Below, one piece after another: positions 8,151 to 15,897 of a stretch of DNA of 19,799 bases; position 1 is the first letter of the stretch, and each line of letters begins with the position of its first letter. The position numbers and the translations under genes are program-made. Source of the DNA: an uncultured Collinsella sp. (GTDB lineage Bacteria; Actinomycetota; Coriobacteriia; Coriobacteriales; Coriobacteriaceae); the NCBI GenBank assembly GCA_900548365.1, contig URKM01000033.1, forward strand, positions 1 through 19,799. Reading direction: 5' to 3'. Under the pieces are notes generated by a model. It had not been told where the DNA came from. It worked only from the letters and a program-made list of their open reading frames with translations, and made no database searches.

Positions 8151-9773
8151 ATGGCCTGTACGACGATACTGGTGGGGAAGCTTGCAAGCTATGACGGTTC
8201 GACCATCGTCGCCCGCAACGAGGACTCTCCTGGAGGCCAGTTCGAGCCCAAACGCATGCACGTGGTGCACCCGAACGAGCAGCCTCACGAGTATACGAGC
8301 GTGGAGTCGCATCTTACGTTGACGCTTCCCGACGATCCGATGCGGTATACGTCGGTTCCCGATGCCATCGAGGGGCACGGCGTGTGGGCGGCAGCTGGTT
8401 TCAACGAGCTGAACGTGGGCATGAGCGCCACCGAGACCATCACGAGCAACGAGCGCGTTCTCGGTGCTGATCCCCTGGTCGTATACGAAGCGGCCCGTGG
8501 TACCGAGGGGGCGGACGGCTACGTTCCCGCCGTGCCCGGCGGTTTGGGGGAAGAGGACTTCGTTACGCTGGTCCTCCCTTATATCTCCTCCGCGCGCGAG
8601 GGCGTGCGTCGCCTGGGAGCCCTGCTCGAACAGTATGGAACCTACGAGATGAACGGCATCGCGTTCTCGGATCTGGATGAGATCTGGTGGATGGAGACGA
8701 TCGGCGGCCATCACTGGATTGCGAAGCGCGTCCCCGATGATGCCTATGTCACCATGCCGAACCAGCTGGGAATCGACTGGTTCGATCTTGCCGATGCAGA
8801 GGGCGAGCAGCTGGAGCATATGGCGAGCGCGGACCTCCGAGAATGGATGGAGGAGAACCATCTCGACCTGACGCTGCGCGATGCGTCGTTCTATATGAAC
8901 GGCGACCTGGATTTCGAGGTCTACGAGGATATGGACGACGAGCCCTATGATGAGGACGATGTCGACGAATGCGAGATGATCGAGATCGATCTCGATCGAG
9001 CCCGCGACATCTTCAATCCGCGCGAGGCGTTCGGCTCCCATTCTGACAGCGATCATGTCTACAACACGCCGCGCGCTTGGTATATGCAGCGGTGCCTGAA
9101 CCCCCATGATGGATGGGATGGCCCCCTTGCCGCTTATGGGCCGGAATCGGATGATATTCCCTGGGCCTGCGTTCCCGAGCGCAAGGTCACCATCGAAGAC
9201 GTCAAGTACGTTCTCTCGGCACATTACCAGGGGACGCCCTACGACCCTTACGGAAGACGTGGAGACGAGGACACGCGCGCCCTGTACAGGCCGATCGGAA
9301 TCAACAGGAACGGCCAGCTCGCCGTGCTTCAGCTGCGTCCATATGTCGATCCATCGTGTTGCGCGGTGCAGTGGATGGCGTTCGGCTCCAATCCCTTCAA
9401 CGCCCTGCTGCCGCTCTATGCGAACGTCGAGGATATGCCCGAGTATCTGTCCAATACCTCTGCGCGCGTCACGACGGAGAGCTTCTATTGGGCGAACCGC
9501 GTCATCGCCGCGCTCGCCGATGCGCGCTTCCGGGATAACGCAGCGCATATCGAGCGCTATCAGGAAAAGATCGGAGGCATGGGGCACAGGCTTCTCCGCG
9601 AGACCGACGGGGATGTGCGCGGGCTCCAGGCTGACGCGGTGCCCGCTCGGCTTTCGGCGGCTAACGATCGGATGGTCGAGTTCTTGCGTCGCGAAACCGA
9701 CGACCTGCTCGCCAAGGTGCTCTATACCACGAGTTGCGCCATGAGAAACGCGTTCGCGATGTCGGACAACTAA
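8151..9773 (+). CDS. pepD: Family C69 dipeptidase (N-terminal nucleophile hydrolase)
   Basis: 540 residues. It resembles lactobacillar dipeptidase A, an Ntn hydrolase of broad dipeptide specificity using an N-terminal cysteine; C3 in MACTTILVGKLAS is the presumed nucleophile. Further landmarks are ARNEDS (21-26), an EFVTLVLPYISSAREGVRRLG-like segment, YNTPRAWYMQR and LSAHYQGTPYDPYG. There is no signal peptide or membrane segment, so it should be cytosolic. Residues about 254-282 form a very acidic stretch rich in D and E that is not expected in the core family and makes the protein longer than the usual ~470. A perfect AGGAGG (8141-8146) precedes this ATG; an in-frame start at 7983 would run through the terminator of the previous gene and is rejected. 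A TACACT at 8093-8098 may be the -10. It appears to be transcribed alone. Confidence 0.93.
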   Translation: MACTTILVGKLASYDGSTIVARNEDSPGGQFEPKRMHVVHPNEQPHEYTSVESHLTLTLPDDPMRYTSVPDAIEGHGVWAAAGFNELNVGMSATETITSNERVLGADPLVVYEAARGTEGADGYVPAVPGGLGEEDFVTLVLPYISSAREGVRRLGALLEQYGTYEMNGIAFSDLDEIWWMETIGGHHWIAKRVPDDAYVTMPNQLGIDWFDLADAEGEQLEHMASADLREWMEENHLDLTLRDASFYMNGDLDFEVYEDMDDEPYDEDDVDECEMIEIDLDRARDIFNPREAFGSHSDSDHVYNTPRAWYMQRCLNPHDGWDGPLAAYGPESDDIPWACVPERKVTIEDVKYVLSAHYQGTPYDPYGRRGDEDTRALYRPIGINRNGQLAVLQLRPYVDPSCCAVQWMAFGSNPFNALLPLYANVEDMPEYLSNTSARVTTESFYWANRVIAALADARFRDNAAHIERYQEKIGGMGHRLLRETDGDVRGLQADAVPARLSAANDRMVEFLRRETDDLLAKVLYTTSCAMRNAFAMSDN

Positions 9774-9885
9774 CGCTACGGCTTCTGCCGTCGACCCGGC
9801 TCGATTGGGGCGCGCGCTCTTAGGGTAGATAAGAAGAACGGGTTTACAAGGACGGTGCCCAGGGCGCTGTCGATGGGAGGCCAAG

Positions 9886-10305
9886 ATGGTCACAAAGTTC
9901 GAGGAATTGGTTAACGGTATGGTCAACATCGGTTTCGGGGTCGCAGCGACCGCCGCCGAGAGGGGCCGCGAGGTGCTCGAGGACCTCAACACCAAGGGGG
10001 CCGAGGTGCGCTCCGATGCGACCTCGTCTGATTTCGCCCGTTCGATGTCCGACGTCTTCGAGCGTGCCGGCGGCGTCTTTACCGAGACGACCGAGCGCCT
10101 CGCTGCGGACGGCTCGACCGTGGCCGAGCGCGTTCTAGACGAGCTCATCGTGGCGCGCCTCCGCATGCTCGACGCTCCTGAAAGGGCGGCGTTCCTGGTT
10201 CACGTGGGCGATCTGGTGACTGCCGTTGAGAGCGAAACCGTTTCCATTCCGGTCGAAGCGGTTGAGGGCGAGGCCGATCGCGAGGAAGACGAGAAGGGCG
10301 AGTAG
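9886..10305 (+). CDS. Phasin-like small helical protein
   Basis: 139 residues. The sequence is largely predicted helix: an N-terminal amphipathic segment (FEELVNGMVNIGFGVAATAAERG), a polar middle part, then VAERVLDELIVARLRMLDAPERAAFLVHVGDLV, and a very acidic tail (EGEADREEDEKGE). This is the general look of phasin-family proteins, which coat polymer granules or membranes, and similar small proteins are often found next to UbiB/AarF genes. No polymer synthase gene is in the window, so a granule role is not supported. GGGAGG at 9875-9880 is five bases before the ATG. The gene ends six bases before the UbiB-like start, so the two are very probably co-translated. The family link is a judgement from pattern; the function is unknown. 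Confidence 0.75.
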   Translation: MVTKFEELVNGMVNIGFGVAATAAERGREVLEDLNTKGAEVRSDATSSDFARSMSDVFERAGGVFTETTERLAADGSTVAERVLDELIVARLRMLDAPERAAFLVHVGDLVTAVESETVSIPVEAVEGEADREEDEKGE

Positions 10306-10311
10306 CGCTAG

Positions 10312-12075
10312 ATGGTGGCGAGCGAGAACGATAGCGGCCGTTGGGATTCGAGGGAATTTGGCGATTCGCCCCGATCGGGGGGTTCGCCTGCAGATGCCGT
10401 TGGCGGTAGGCATCGCGAGCGCGCCGTCGACGCATTTCCCGACGAACCCGCCGTCGTTGCGCCTGGAGAGAAATATCAGCTTACTTCGGCGGGGCGGCGC
10501 TGGCGTATCGGGCAGATCTTTTCCTTGCTGAGAAAATACGAGGTCTGGAACGATATCACGCCGGTGCGTCTGCGCTGCCTGCTGGAGGAGCTCGGCCCCA
10601 TGTTCGTGAAGATGGGCCAGATCCTGGCGAATCGCTCGGAGATCTTGCCGCAGCGCTTCTGCGACGAGCTCCGCAAGTTGAGAACCGATGTCGACCCCGT
10701 GCCGTTTGAAATCGTGCAGGATTGCATCCGCGCGGAGTATCGTCGTCCGATCAAGGACGTGTTCTCGTGGGTGGCGCCCGAGCCGCTCGGCAGTGCATCG
10801 CTCGCTCAAGTTCACCGGGCTCGGTTGAAGACCGGTGAAGAGGTCGCCGTCAAGGTGCAGCGGCCGGGTGCCCAGCAGATCATGGCGCAGGATATCGATA
10901 TCATGCGCTCTATCGTGCGGCTTGCTTCCCATGTGGTGAAGACCGATCAATTCGTCAACCTTCATGATGTCGTCGAGGAGCTGTGGCAATCGTTTCGCGA
11001 GGAGACGAATTTCTTGATGGAGGCGCGAAACCTCGAGGATTTCTATGCCTTCCATAAGGATACGAAGGGCATCGCCTGCCCGCGTCCGTACCTCGACCTA
11101 TGCACCGAGCACATCGTCGTGATGGACTATATCGACGGCATCTCCATCGGAGCCCCCGAGCTCCTGGAGGGAGCGGGGTATAGCCTCGAGAAAATCGGCT
11201 CGCGCATCGTGGAGGACTACTCCACCCAGGTCCTCGACGACGGGTTCTTCCATGCGGATCCCCACGCCGGCAACATCATCGTGAAGGACGACGTCATCTA
11301 CTTCATCGACCTCGGCATGGTGGGGCGCATGTCGAATCATGACCGGCTCATCGTGAAGGACATCATCTATTCCGTTGCCGAGGGCGATGTTTCCAAGCTC
11401 AAGGATTCCCTGATGCGCTTTGCGGTGTCGCGCGGCGATTCGGAGTCGCTCGACCACGCGTCGTTCTTGAGCGACCTCGATTACATCGTCGCCGATTTCG
11501 CGGGACTGAATTTGAAGGACCTTGATATCGGTGAGTTCCTGACGTCCCTGGTCAATCTGGCTCGAAAGAACGACGTCGAGCTCCCCAGCGTCGTGACGAT
11601 GTTCGCGCGCGGCATGGTGACGCTCGAGGGGCTGCTTTCGGAGTATATGCCGGATGTGAATATGATTCAGATCATCTCCGCGCATATCGCGAACGAGAAG
11701 AGCACCTTCAAGCGGCTCGAGGAAGGCATGAAGGAGCTTCAGGGCAGCAGTTTGAGGGCGGCGAAGGGAACCCTTGAAGCTGCCGAGCACCTGGGCCTGG
11801 CGGCCCATATGCTCACCAGGGGCCAGCTGAAGGTGAACACGCAGATCATGGGGTCCGATGACGTGCTGAGGCATATCGGCGGCATCGTGGACCGCATGTC
11901 GATGTCCATCGTGATCGCCGGCTTGTTCATCGGATCGTCGGTCGTGTATTACGCCAAGATCGAGCCGGTGATTTTCGGTATTCCCGTAATCGGGTTCTTC
12001 GGATATGCAAGCGCGCTCGTGCTCGCCCTGGGGCTCGGCAGGGAGATCTGGCGCAACAGCCACGGCAAGCGCTAG
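10312..12075 (+). CDS. UbiB/ABC1 (AarF) family atypical kinase/ATPase, membrane-anchored
   Basis: 587 residues. It carries the hallmarks of the ABC1/UbiB kinase-like family: KMGQ (100-103) with QILANRSEILP, the alanine-rich loop GSASLAQVHRA, VAVKVQRPG (K181), HADPHAGNI (314-322) and IDLG (D333) in place of DFG. Two membrane helices close the protein (about 531-552 and 555-578), placing the kinase domain in the cytosol at the inner face. In organisms making ubiquinone, relatives support quinone synthesis; in this presumably anaerobic host the substrate is unknown and lipid or isoprenoid handling is only a guess. A stop codon directly before the ATG forces the start at 10312 or the next codon. 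There is no good ribosome binding site, so translation likely depends on the upstream gene. The first ~45 residues are low in hydrophobics and likely disordered. Confidence 0.93.
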   Translation: MVASENDSGRWDSREFGDSPRSGGSPADAVGGRHRERAVDAFPDEPAVVAPGEKYQLTSAGRRWRIGQIFSLLRKYEVWNDITPVRLRCLLEELGPMFVKMGQILANRSEILPQRFCDELRKLRTDVDPVPFEIVQDCIRAEYRRPIKDVFSWVAPEPLGSASLAQVHRARLKTGEEVAVKVQRPGAQQIMAQDIDIMRSIVRLASHVVKTDQFVNLHDVVEELWQSFREETNFLMEARNLEDFYAFHKDTKGIACPRPYLDLCTEHIVVMDYIDGISIGAPELLEGAGYSLEKIGSRIVEDYSTQVLDDGFFHADPHAGNIIVKDDVIYFIDLGMVGRMSNHDRLIVKDIIYSVAEGDVSKLKDSLMRFAVSRGDSESLDHASFLSDLDYIVADFAGLNLKDLDIGEFLTSLVNLARKNDVELPSVVTMFARGMVTLEGLLSEYMPDVNMIQIISAHIANEKSTFKRLEEGMKELQGSSLRAAKGTLEAAEHLGLAAHMLTRGQLKVNTQIMGSDDVLRHIGGIVDRMSMSIVIAGLFIGSSVVYYAKIEPVIFGIPVIGFFGYASALVLALGLGREIWRNSHGKR

Positions 12076-12093
12076 CGCGGCCGCGGGGCGGCT

Positions 12094-12921
12094 CTAGAAC
12101 GCTGCGACGAGGATCTCGGCATCGACGGTGACGCTCGTCAGCCTGGAGGCGTCGAGCGCGTCCTTGTCGAGCGCGAAGGTGACGGGGCTCATGCGTATCA
12201 CATCGGCTGCGTGGGATTCGTCGAGCGCCATCGTCGTGGTGACGCGTTCGCGTCCGATGAGCTTCGCATGATGCTCTAGATGGGCGACGATCGCATCGTT
12301 GGAGTACGGCGAGGCGGCGTCCTTGCCCGCGAGCGCGCGCAGTTCCTCCATATGGCGTGAGCCCGGTACCACCTTGAGGAGCATGCCGCCGGGAGCGAGC
12401 ACGCGTGCGAACTCGTTGTAGTTGGCCGGCGTGAAGACGTTGACGATGCCGTGAACCGAGTTGTTCGCAAGTGGCATATGGGCCAGGTCGGCCACGAGCC
12501 AGCGGACGGGGTTTCCTCCGCGCGCGGCGATGCGGATCGCGTCCTTCGAATAGTCGATGCCGATTACGCTATGGCCGAGCTGCTGCTGGATGGCTTTCGC
12601 GTAATGGCCTTCCCCGCACCCGGCATCCACAATGAAGGAGCCGGCGGGCAGGTGCGAGAGCGCCGAGACGATATGCGCGACCACGTCGTCGTAGAGCCCC
12701 GATGCCATGATGCGGGCACGGCTCTCGAAGAAAGCGGCATCATAGCCCTTGAGAGGGGAGACGTTGGGCACCAGGGTCAGGAACCCCTTGGCGGAAATGT
12801 CGAATCGATGCCCCCGGTCGCATGCGAGCGAGGCCTGCTCGGCATGTAAGGGGGCGTTGCAGAGCGGGCAGCGCAGCTTGGGGGCGATATCGAGATAAGC
12901 CTGGATGCGAGCACGGGCCAT
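12094..12921 (-). CDS. rlmA: 23S rRNA (guanine-N1) methyltransferase, RlmA family
   Basis: 275 residues, close to the 269 of the E. coli protein. RlmA enzymes methylate G745 or G748 in hairpin 35 of 23S rRNA. An N-terminal zinc knuckle is visible (C18, C21, C34, H38 in RCPLCNAPL and ACDRGHRFD), followed by SAKGFLTLVPN. Then comes a Rossmann methyltransferase domain with motif I VDAGCGEGHYAKA, GIDYSKDAIRIAA, and a PGGMLLKVVPGSRHMEELRAL segment as in the family. In Gram-positive relatives G748 is the usual target (TlrB type), but the sequence alone does not settle this. A longer reading in frame would run 44 residues into the acetyltransferase gene and is rejected. The ATG lies four bases after that gene's stop with a poor ribosome binding site, so coupling is likely. 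It converges on the UbiB-like gene with an 18-base gap. Confidence 0.93.
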   Translation of the reverse strand: MARARIQAYLDIAPKLRCPLCNAPLHAEQASLACDRGHRFDISAKGFLTLVPNVSPLKGYDAAFFESRARIMASGLYDDVVAHIVSALSHLPAGSFIVDAGCGEGHYAKAIQQQLGHSVIGIDYSKDAIRIAARGGNPVRWLVADLAHMPLANNSVHGIVNVFTPANYNEFARVLAPGGMLLKVVPGSRHMEELRALAGKDAASPYSNDAIVAHLEHHAKLIGRERVTTTMALDESHAADVIRMSPVTFALDKDALDASRLTSVTVDAEILVAAF

Positions 12922-12925
12922 GATG

Positions 12926-13465
12926 CTATACCAGCAGCTTCTCGAAGGCGACGCGCATGGGATCGCTTTCCTCGGGGTACGGCAGCGAGATGACGCCGCA
13001 GCGCGTGTAGCCGAGCTTGGCGACCAGTCCCTGCAGGGGGATGTTGCGCTCATGGGTGTCGATGCGCATGCTCAGCGCCCCTCGCTCGCGTGCGATTCGT
13101 TCGCCCTCGATGAACATGGCGGTCATGACGCCTTGGCGGGCCGCGTCCGCGCTGATTGCGCAGCGATGGATCACCGCGTAGGTCGGATGGGCTGAATCGG
13201 ATGAGGTGAGCCATGATCCGTCGATATCATCGTAGGTCTCCTCTCCGCTGAGGGAGAGCGCCATGACGCCGAGCACCGTTCCGCCATCGTCGACGGCGAC
13301 GTACGATGCGCCGTCCGCCCTGTCGGCTTCGATGTCGACGCGGTTGGGGTACTCGTCTTGCCATTGGGGGATCCCCCTCGCCGCAAGCGCGCGCTTCCCG
13401 TCGCAAAGGCAGGCTTCGGCGGCGGCGACGTCCGAGGCGAGCGTCTGCCTGATGGTGATGGGCAT
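12926..13465 (-). CDS. GNAT family N-acetyltransferase
   Basis: 179 residues. The protein begins MPITIRQTLASDVAAAEAC, the usual first strand and helix of a GNAT acyltransferase. It continues with YVAVDDGGTVLGVMALS (strands 2-4), HRCAISADAARQGVMTAMFIEGERIARERG (the acetyl-CoA pyrophosphate loop, here AARQGVM rather than the canonical RGxGIG/A) and MRIDTHERNIPLQGLVAKLGYTRCG (the conserved N-x-x-x-x-x-L-x-x-x-G-F/Y region). The acceptor substrate is unknown. AAAGGGGA precedes the ATG by six bases. An in-frame start at 13579 would place 38 extra residues across the promoter and the inverted repeat and is rejected. It is the first gene of a two-gene unit with rlmA. Confidence 0.9.
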   Translation of the reverse strand: MPITIRQTLASDVAAAEACLCDGKRALAARGIPQWQDEYPNRVDIEADRADGASYVAVDDGGTVLGVMALSLSGEETYDDIDGSWLTSSDSAHPTYAVIHRCAISADAARQGVMTAMFIEGERIARERGALSMRIDTHERNIPLQGLVAKLGYTRCGVISLPYPEESDPMRVAFEKLLV

Positions 13466-13485
13466 GTAGGGTCCCCTTTCAACAA

Positions 13486-13514
13486 ATAGTGTGTCTGAGA
13501 GAATCGCGAGCCAA
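13486..13514 (-). promoter_or_regulatory. Candidate promoter of the acetyltransferase-rlmA unit
   Basis: On the minus strand TTGGCT (13514-13509), a 17-base spacer and CACTAT (13491-13486), about 20 bases upstream of the ATG. The -35 lies 12 bases inside from one arm of the long inverted repeat. Confidence 0.5.
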
Positions 13515-13526
13515 TACGTATCTGTG

Positions 13527-13667
13527 GGCTCGGGGAGGGGCGGGACCGACCGCATATCATCCGCGCGCAGATTCCGCACGAACAGAAGGCCCCGGTGGGG
13601 CCTTCGTCGTGAGCCAGGACTGCCCGAGCACGGATGATATACGGTCGGTCCCGCCCGTCCCCGAGCC
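13527..13667. repeat. 37-bp near-perfect inverted repeat enclosing the metG terminator
   Basis: Arm 1 (13527-13563) and arm 2 (13631-13667) are reverse complements at 35 of 37 positions, separated by 67 bases that contain the perfect 8-bp hairpin at 13586-13604. The two differences are at 13537/13657 (a C-C mismatch in the minus-strand RNA) and 13553/13641 (a G-U wobble in that RNA). Only one position therefore fails to pair in the metG transcript. The structure starts 7 bases after the metG stop codon and ends near the next promoter. Confidence 0.9.
13586..13604 (-). terminator. Probable terminator hairpin of metG
   Basis: Perfect 8-bp stem AAGGCCCC/GGGGCCTT with a 3-base loop, 70 bases past the metG stop. 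The following minus-strand bases are T-rich only in part (CTGTTCG), so it may be weak alone; no + strand gene ends here. Confidence 0.65.
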
Positions 13668-13674
13668 GGGCGGC

Positions 13675-15831
13675 CTAGAACTGGCTCGGGTGCTTCTCGA
13701 AGAAGTCGAAGCGCGGCGGCAACGGCTTCACGGCGTGCGTGCCGGCGGCCTCGCCGAGCTGCTCAACGAGCTCGTCGTTGGTCTCGAAGATGTTGTCCCA
13801 CGAGAAGAAGGCCTCGGGGGCGATGGCGAAGTGCTCGCAGATCTTCTCGCAGCCGGACGGCACGATGCCGTGCATGAGCACGGTTGCCGCGCGGAGCTGG
13901 TGGAAGGCATCGACGAGCGCCTGCGCCATGGCGGCGTCGTCGCCGGCGTTCTTCGCGGCCTTCGAGGCATCGCTCCAGCGCTTGTTGGCGGCGCGTAGGA
14001 ATTCGTCGCAGACGCCGAGGGCGTGATGAAGCTCGAAGGTGTGCATGGCGTGCTCGAAGGCGAGGATCGCCTGCTCGGTCTCTGCGGCGACCGCGGGCGT
14101 CGGTGCGCCTGCGGGGATGCAGCCCGTGCGGTAGGGGGCCTCGTCGCCCTCCTTGGGCGCGACGCCGTAGAAGCAGGAGCGGGCAAGGCGGTTGAACACG
14201 CCGGTGAGCAGCGCGCCCTCCTTGAGAGCGGGATCGATCACGCGCTTGTCGTCGCGCGCGAGGACGGGGTTGCCGTCTTTGTCCTTGCCGGTTTCGCGCA
14301 TATCGAACGCCTTCGGGGAGAAGCTGACGGGCTTCTCGCCGAGACCGAGCGACAACCAGTGGGCGCGGAGCTGCTCGGGCGTGTAGTGCTCGAGCATCTC
14401 GTGCGCCAGCGGCGGCGGGGTCTGGGAGCTGGAGCTCGCCTTCTTGCCCATGTACAGGATGTGGTAGTTCGCGGCGACGCACGACTGCTGCATGTTCCAG
14501 TCGAGCGCCTCCCACATGCCGGATTGCGCGATGCAGTAGAAGTAGATGTTGTCCTGGCCGATGAACTGGTAGGCACGGGCGTCCTCGCTCGCCCACCAGT
14601 CGCGCCAGTCCAGGCTGGCATGCGTGTAGGCGGGCTCGTCCATGATCATGGCGGGGGCGTCGCCGACGAGCTTCGCATCTGCGACGGCGGTCGTCGCGAG
14701 CTCCGTTTCCGGCGTGCCCGCAGCCTCGAGCTTGGCGGCATCGCGGGCGAGCACGGCGCGGGTGAAGCTGATGGGCGCCCAGAGGCTCTCGGGCCACACC
14801 CACGCGGTGAGGTCGCGGCACCCGTCGATGTCGGGCAGGGGAACGCCCCATTCGACGTTGCCCGAGATGCGGAACGGGACGAGTGCCTTGCCGGAGCGGA
14901 AGCGCACGCCGGCGCGGTTGAGCACCTCGTGGGCGTCGTCGCGCTCGCGCCAGCTGGGGAACACGACCGTGAACGATCCCTTGTTGCCCTCGGCCTCGAT
15001 GACCTCGTGGGCGGGGAGCTCGCTGCGCACCGCCTCGAACTCGTCGCGGAACTTGACCTGGATGAAGAGGCGCGGGGCGTCGAGCCATTCCTGCATGGTC
15101 TTCGAGACCACGGAGCGAACCGTGGGGTCGGCGGCCAGGCGCTCGGTGTGCGCGCGCATGTACTCGGTGTAGGCGGGCAGGTCGAAGTAGAGGTTGTCGA
15201 CCGGCACGAGCTCGGGCGTCTCGCCGGTCAGCGCGCTCTTGGGCGCGATGAGCTCCTCGGGTTCGAACTGATGGCCCAGGTCGCATTCATCGGCGTAGGC
15301 CTTCTCGGACTTGCAACCCTGAATGGGGCAGCGGCCGAGGACCTGGCGGCCGTTCAGGAACTGCCCGGCGGCGGGGTCGTAGAACTGCTTGGTGCTCATC
15401 TTGGTGAGCTTGCCCTGCTCGTGCAGGCGCTCGACGAGCTCTGCCGTCATGGCCTCGTGGATGTGGACCGCGGGCTCCAGCGCGCTGCCGGCGTACAGGT
15501 CGCAGGACACGCCGAAGCTGGCCAGATCGGCCTCCTGGCTGTCATGGTTCTCGCGCACGTAGTCGGAGATGCGCTTCTTGTAGCCGTCCGCTTCGCGGCG
15601 CTTGCGGAAGCCCTCCATGATGGGGGAGCCGTAGCAATCGGTGCCCGAGACGAAGATCACGTTCTCGCGCCCCAGGCGGTCGCGCAGGAAGCGGGCGTAG
15701 AAGTCGGCGGGGACGAATACGCCGCCCACGTGGCCGAAGTGCAGGCCCTTGTTGCCATAGGGCATGCCCGCGGTGACCACGGCCCGACGCGGCCAGGCGG
15801 GCCGGTCTTCGCGATTATAGGTATGTGCCAT
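13675..15831 (-). CDS. metG: Methionine-tRNA ligase-like class I synthetase with altered KMSKS
   Basis: 718 residues. It should charge tRNA-Met with methionine. Seen in order: TAGMPYGNKGLHFGHVGG with the HIGH-type motif H31-F32-G33-H34, FVSGTDCYGSPI, a zinc knuckle (C168, C173, C183, H187) followed by FEPEELIAPKSALTGETPEL as in MetRS, TMQEWLDAPR, ISGNVEWGVPLPD, FIGQDNIYFYCI, then the KMSKS position and an alpha-helical anticodon domain. Where KMSKS is expected the sequence is KASSS (464-468), so the second, catalytically important lysine is a serine. The rest of the fold is complete and the gene is intact, so this is more likely a divergent lineage-specific MetRS than a dead copy; a second metG elsewhere cannot be excluded. 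There is no C-terminal EMAP-like tRNA-binding domain. AAGGAG precedes the ATG by seven bases. Confidence 0.88.
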   Translation of the reverse strand: MAHTYNREDRPAWPRRAVVTAGMPYGNKGLHFGHVGGVFVPADFYARFLRDRLGRENVIFVSGTDCYGSPIMEGFRKRREADGYKKRISDYVRENHDSQEADLASFGVSCDLYAGSALEPAVHIHEAMTAELVERLHEQGKLTKMSTKQFYDPAAGQFLNGRQVLGRCPIQGCKSEKAYADECDLGHQFEPEELIAPKSALTGETPELVPVDNLYFDLPAYTEYMRAHTERLAADPTVRSVVSKTMQEWLDAPRLFIQVKFRDEFEAVRSELPAHEVIEAEGNKGSFTVVFPSWRERDDAHEVLNRAGVRFRSGKALVPFRISGNVEWGVPLPDIDGCRDLTAWVWPESLWAPISFTRAVLARDAAKLEAAGTPETELATTAVADAKLVGDAPAMIMDEPAYTHASLDWRDWWASEDARAYQFIGQDNIYFYCIAQSGMWEALDWNMQQSCVAANYHILYMGKKASSSSQTPPPLAHEMLEHYTPEQLRAHWLSLGLGEKPVSFSPKAFDMRETGKDKDGNPVLARDDKRVIDPALKEGALLTGVFNRLARSCFYGVAPKEGDEAPYRTGCIPAGAPTPAVAAETEQAILAFEHAMHTFELHHALGVCDEFLRAANKRWSDASKAAKNAGDDAAMAQALVDAFHQLRAATVLMHGIVPSGCEKICEHFAIAPEAFFSWDNIFETNDELVEQLGEAAGTHAVKPLPPRFDFFEKHPSQF

Positions 15832-15873
15832 GTACGGCTCCTTCTTCGCTATTTTTCATATGCATAGGGAAAC

Positions 15874-15882
15874 ATTATCGCA
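15874..15882 (-). promoter_or_regulatory. Candidate extended -10 of the metG promoter
   Basis: TGCGATAAT on the minus strand, an extended -10 (TGnGATAAT), 43 bases before the metG ATG. No clear -35 is seen, which extended -10 promoters can lack. Confidence 0.45.
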
Positions 15883-15897
15883 CATCGTGCCGGGTGA

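Noticed and set aside
9778..9791. ACGGC/GCCGT hairpin right after the dipeptidase gene
   Set aside because: Five base pairs and no T-tract; too weak to call a terminator.
8019..10166. A 715-codon open frame on the minus strand opposite the dipeptidase and phasin-like genes
   Set aside because: It crosses two + strand genes with clear ribosome binding sites and family motifs; it has no recognisable domain.
12076..12093. GCGGCCGC palindrome in the 18-base gap between the convergent UbiB-like and rlmA genes
   Set aside because: Short and GC-rich, with no T-tract on either strand; no evidence that it terminates transcription.
13616..13626. The 11-mer AGGACTGCCCG repeated at 18494-18504, both near hairpins
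   Set aside because: Repeats of this length are expected by chance in a window of this size.
14023..15867. A 614-codon open frame on the + strand opposite metG
   Set aside because: It is antisense to a well-conserved gene, repetitive in composition and typical of high-GC shadow frames.
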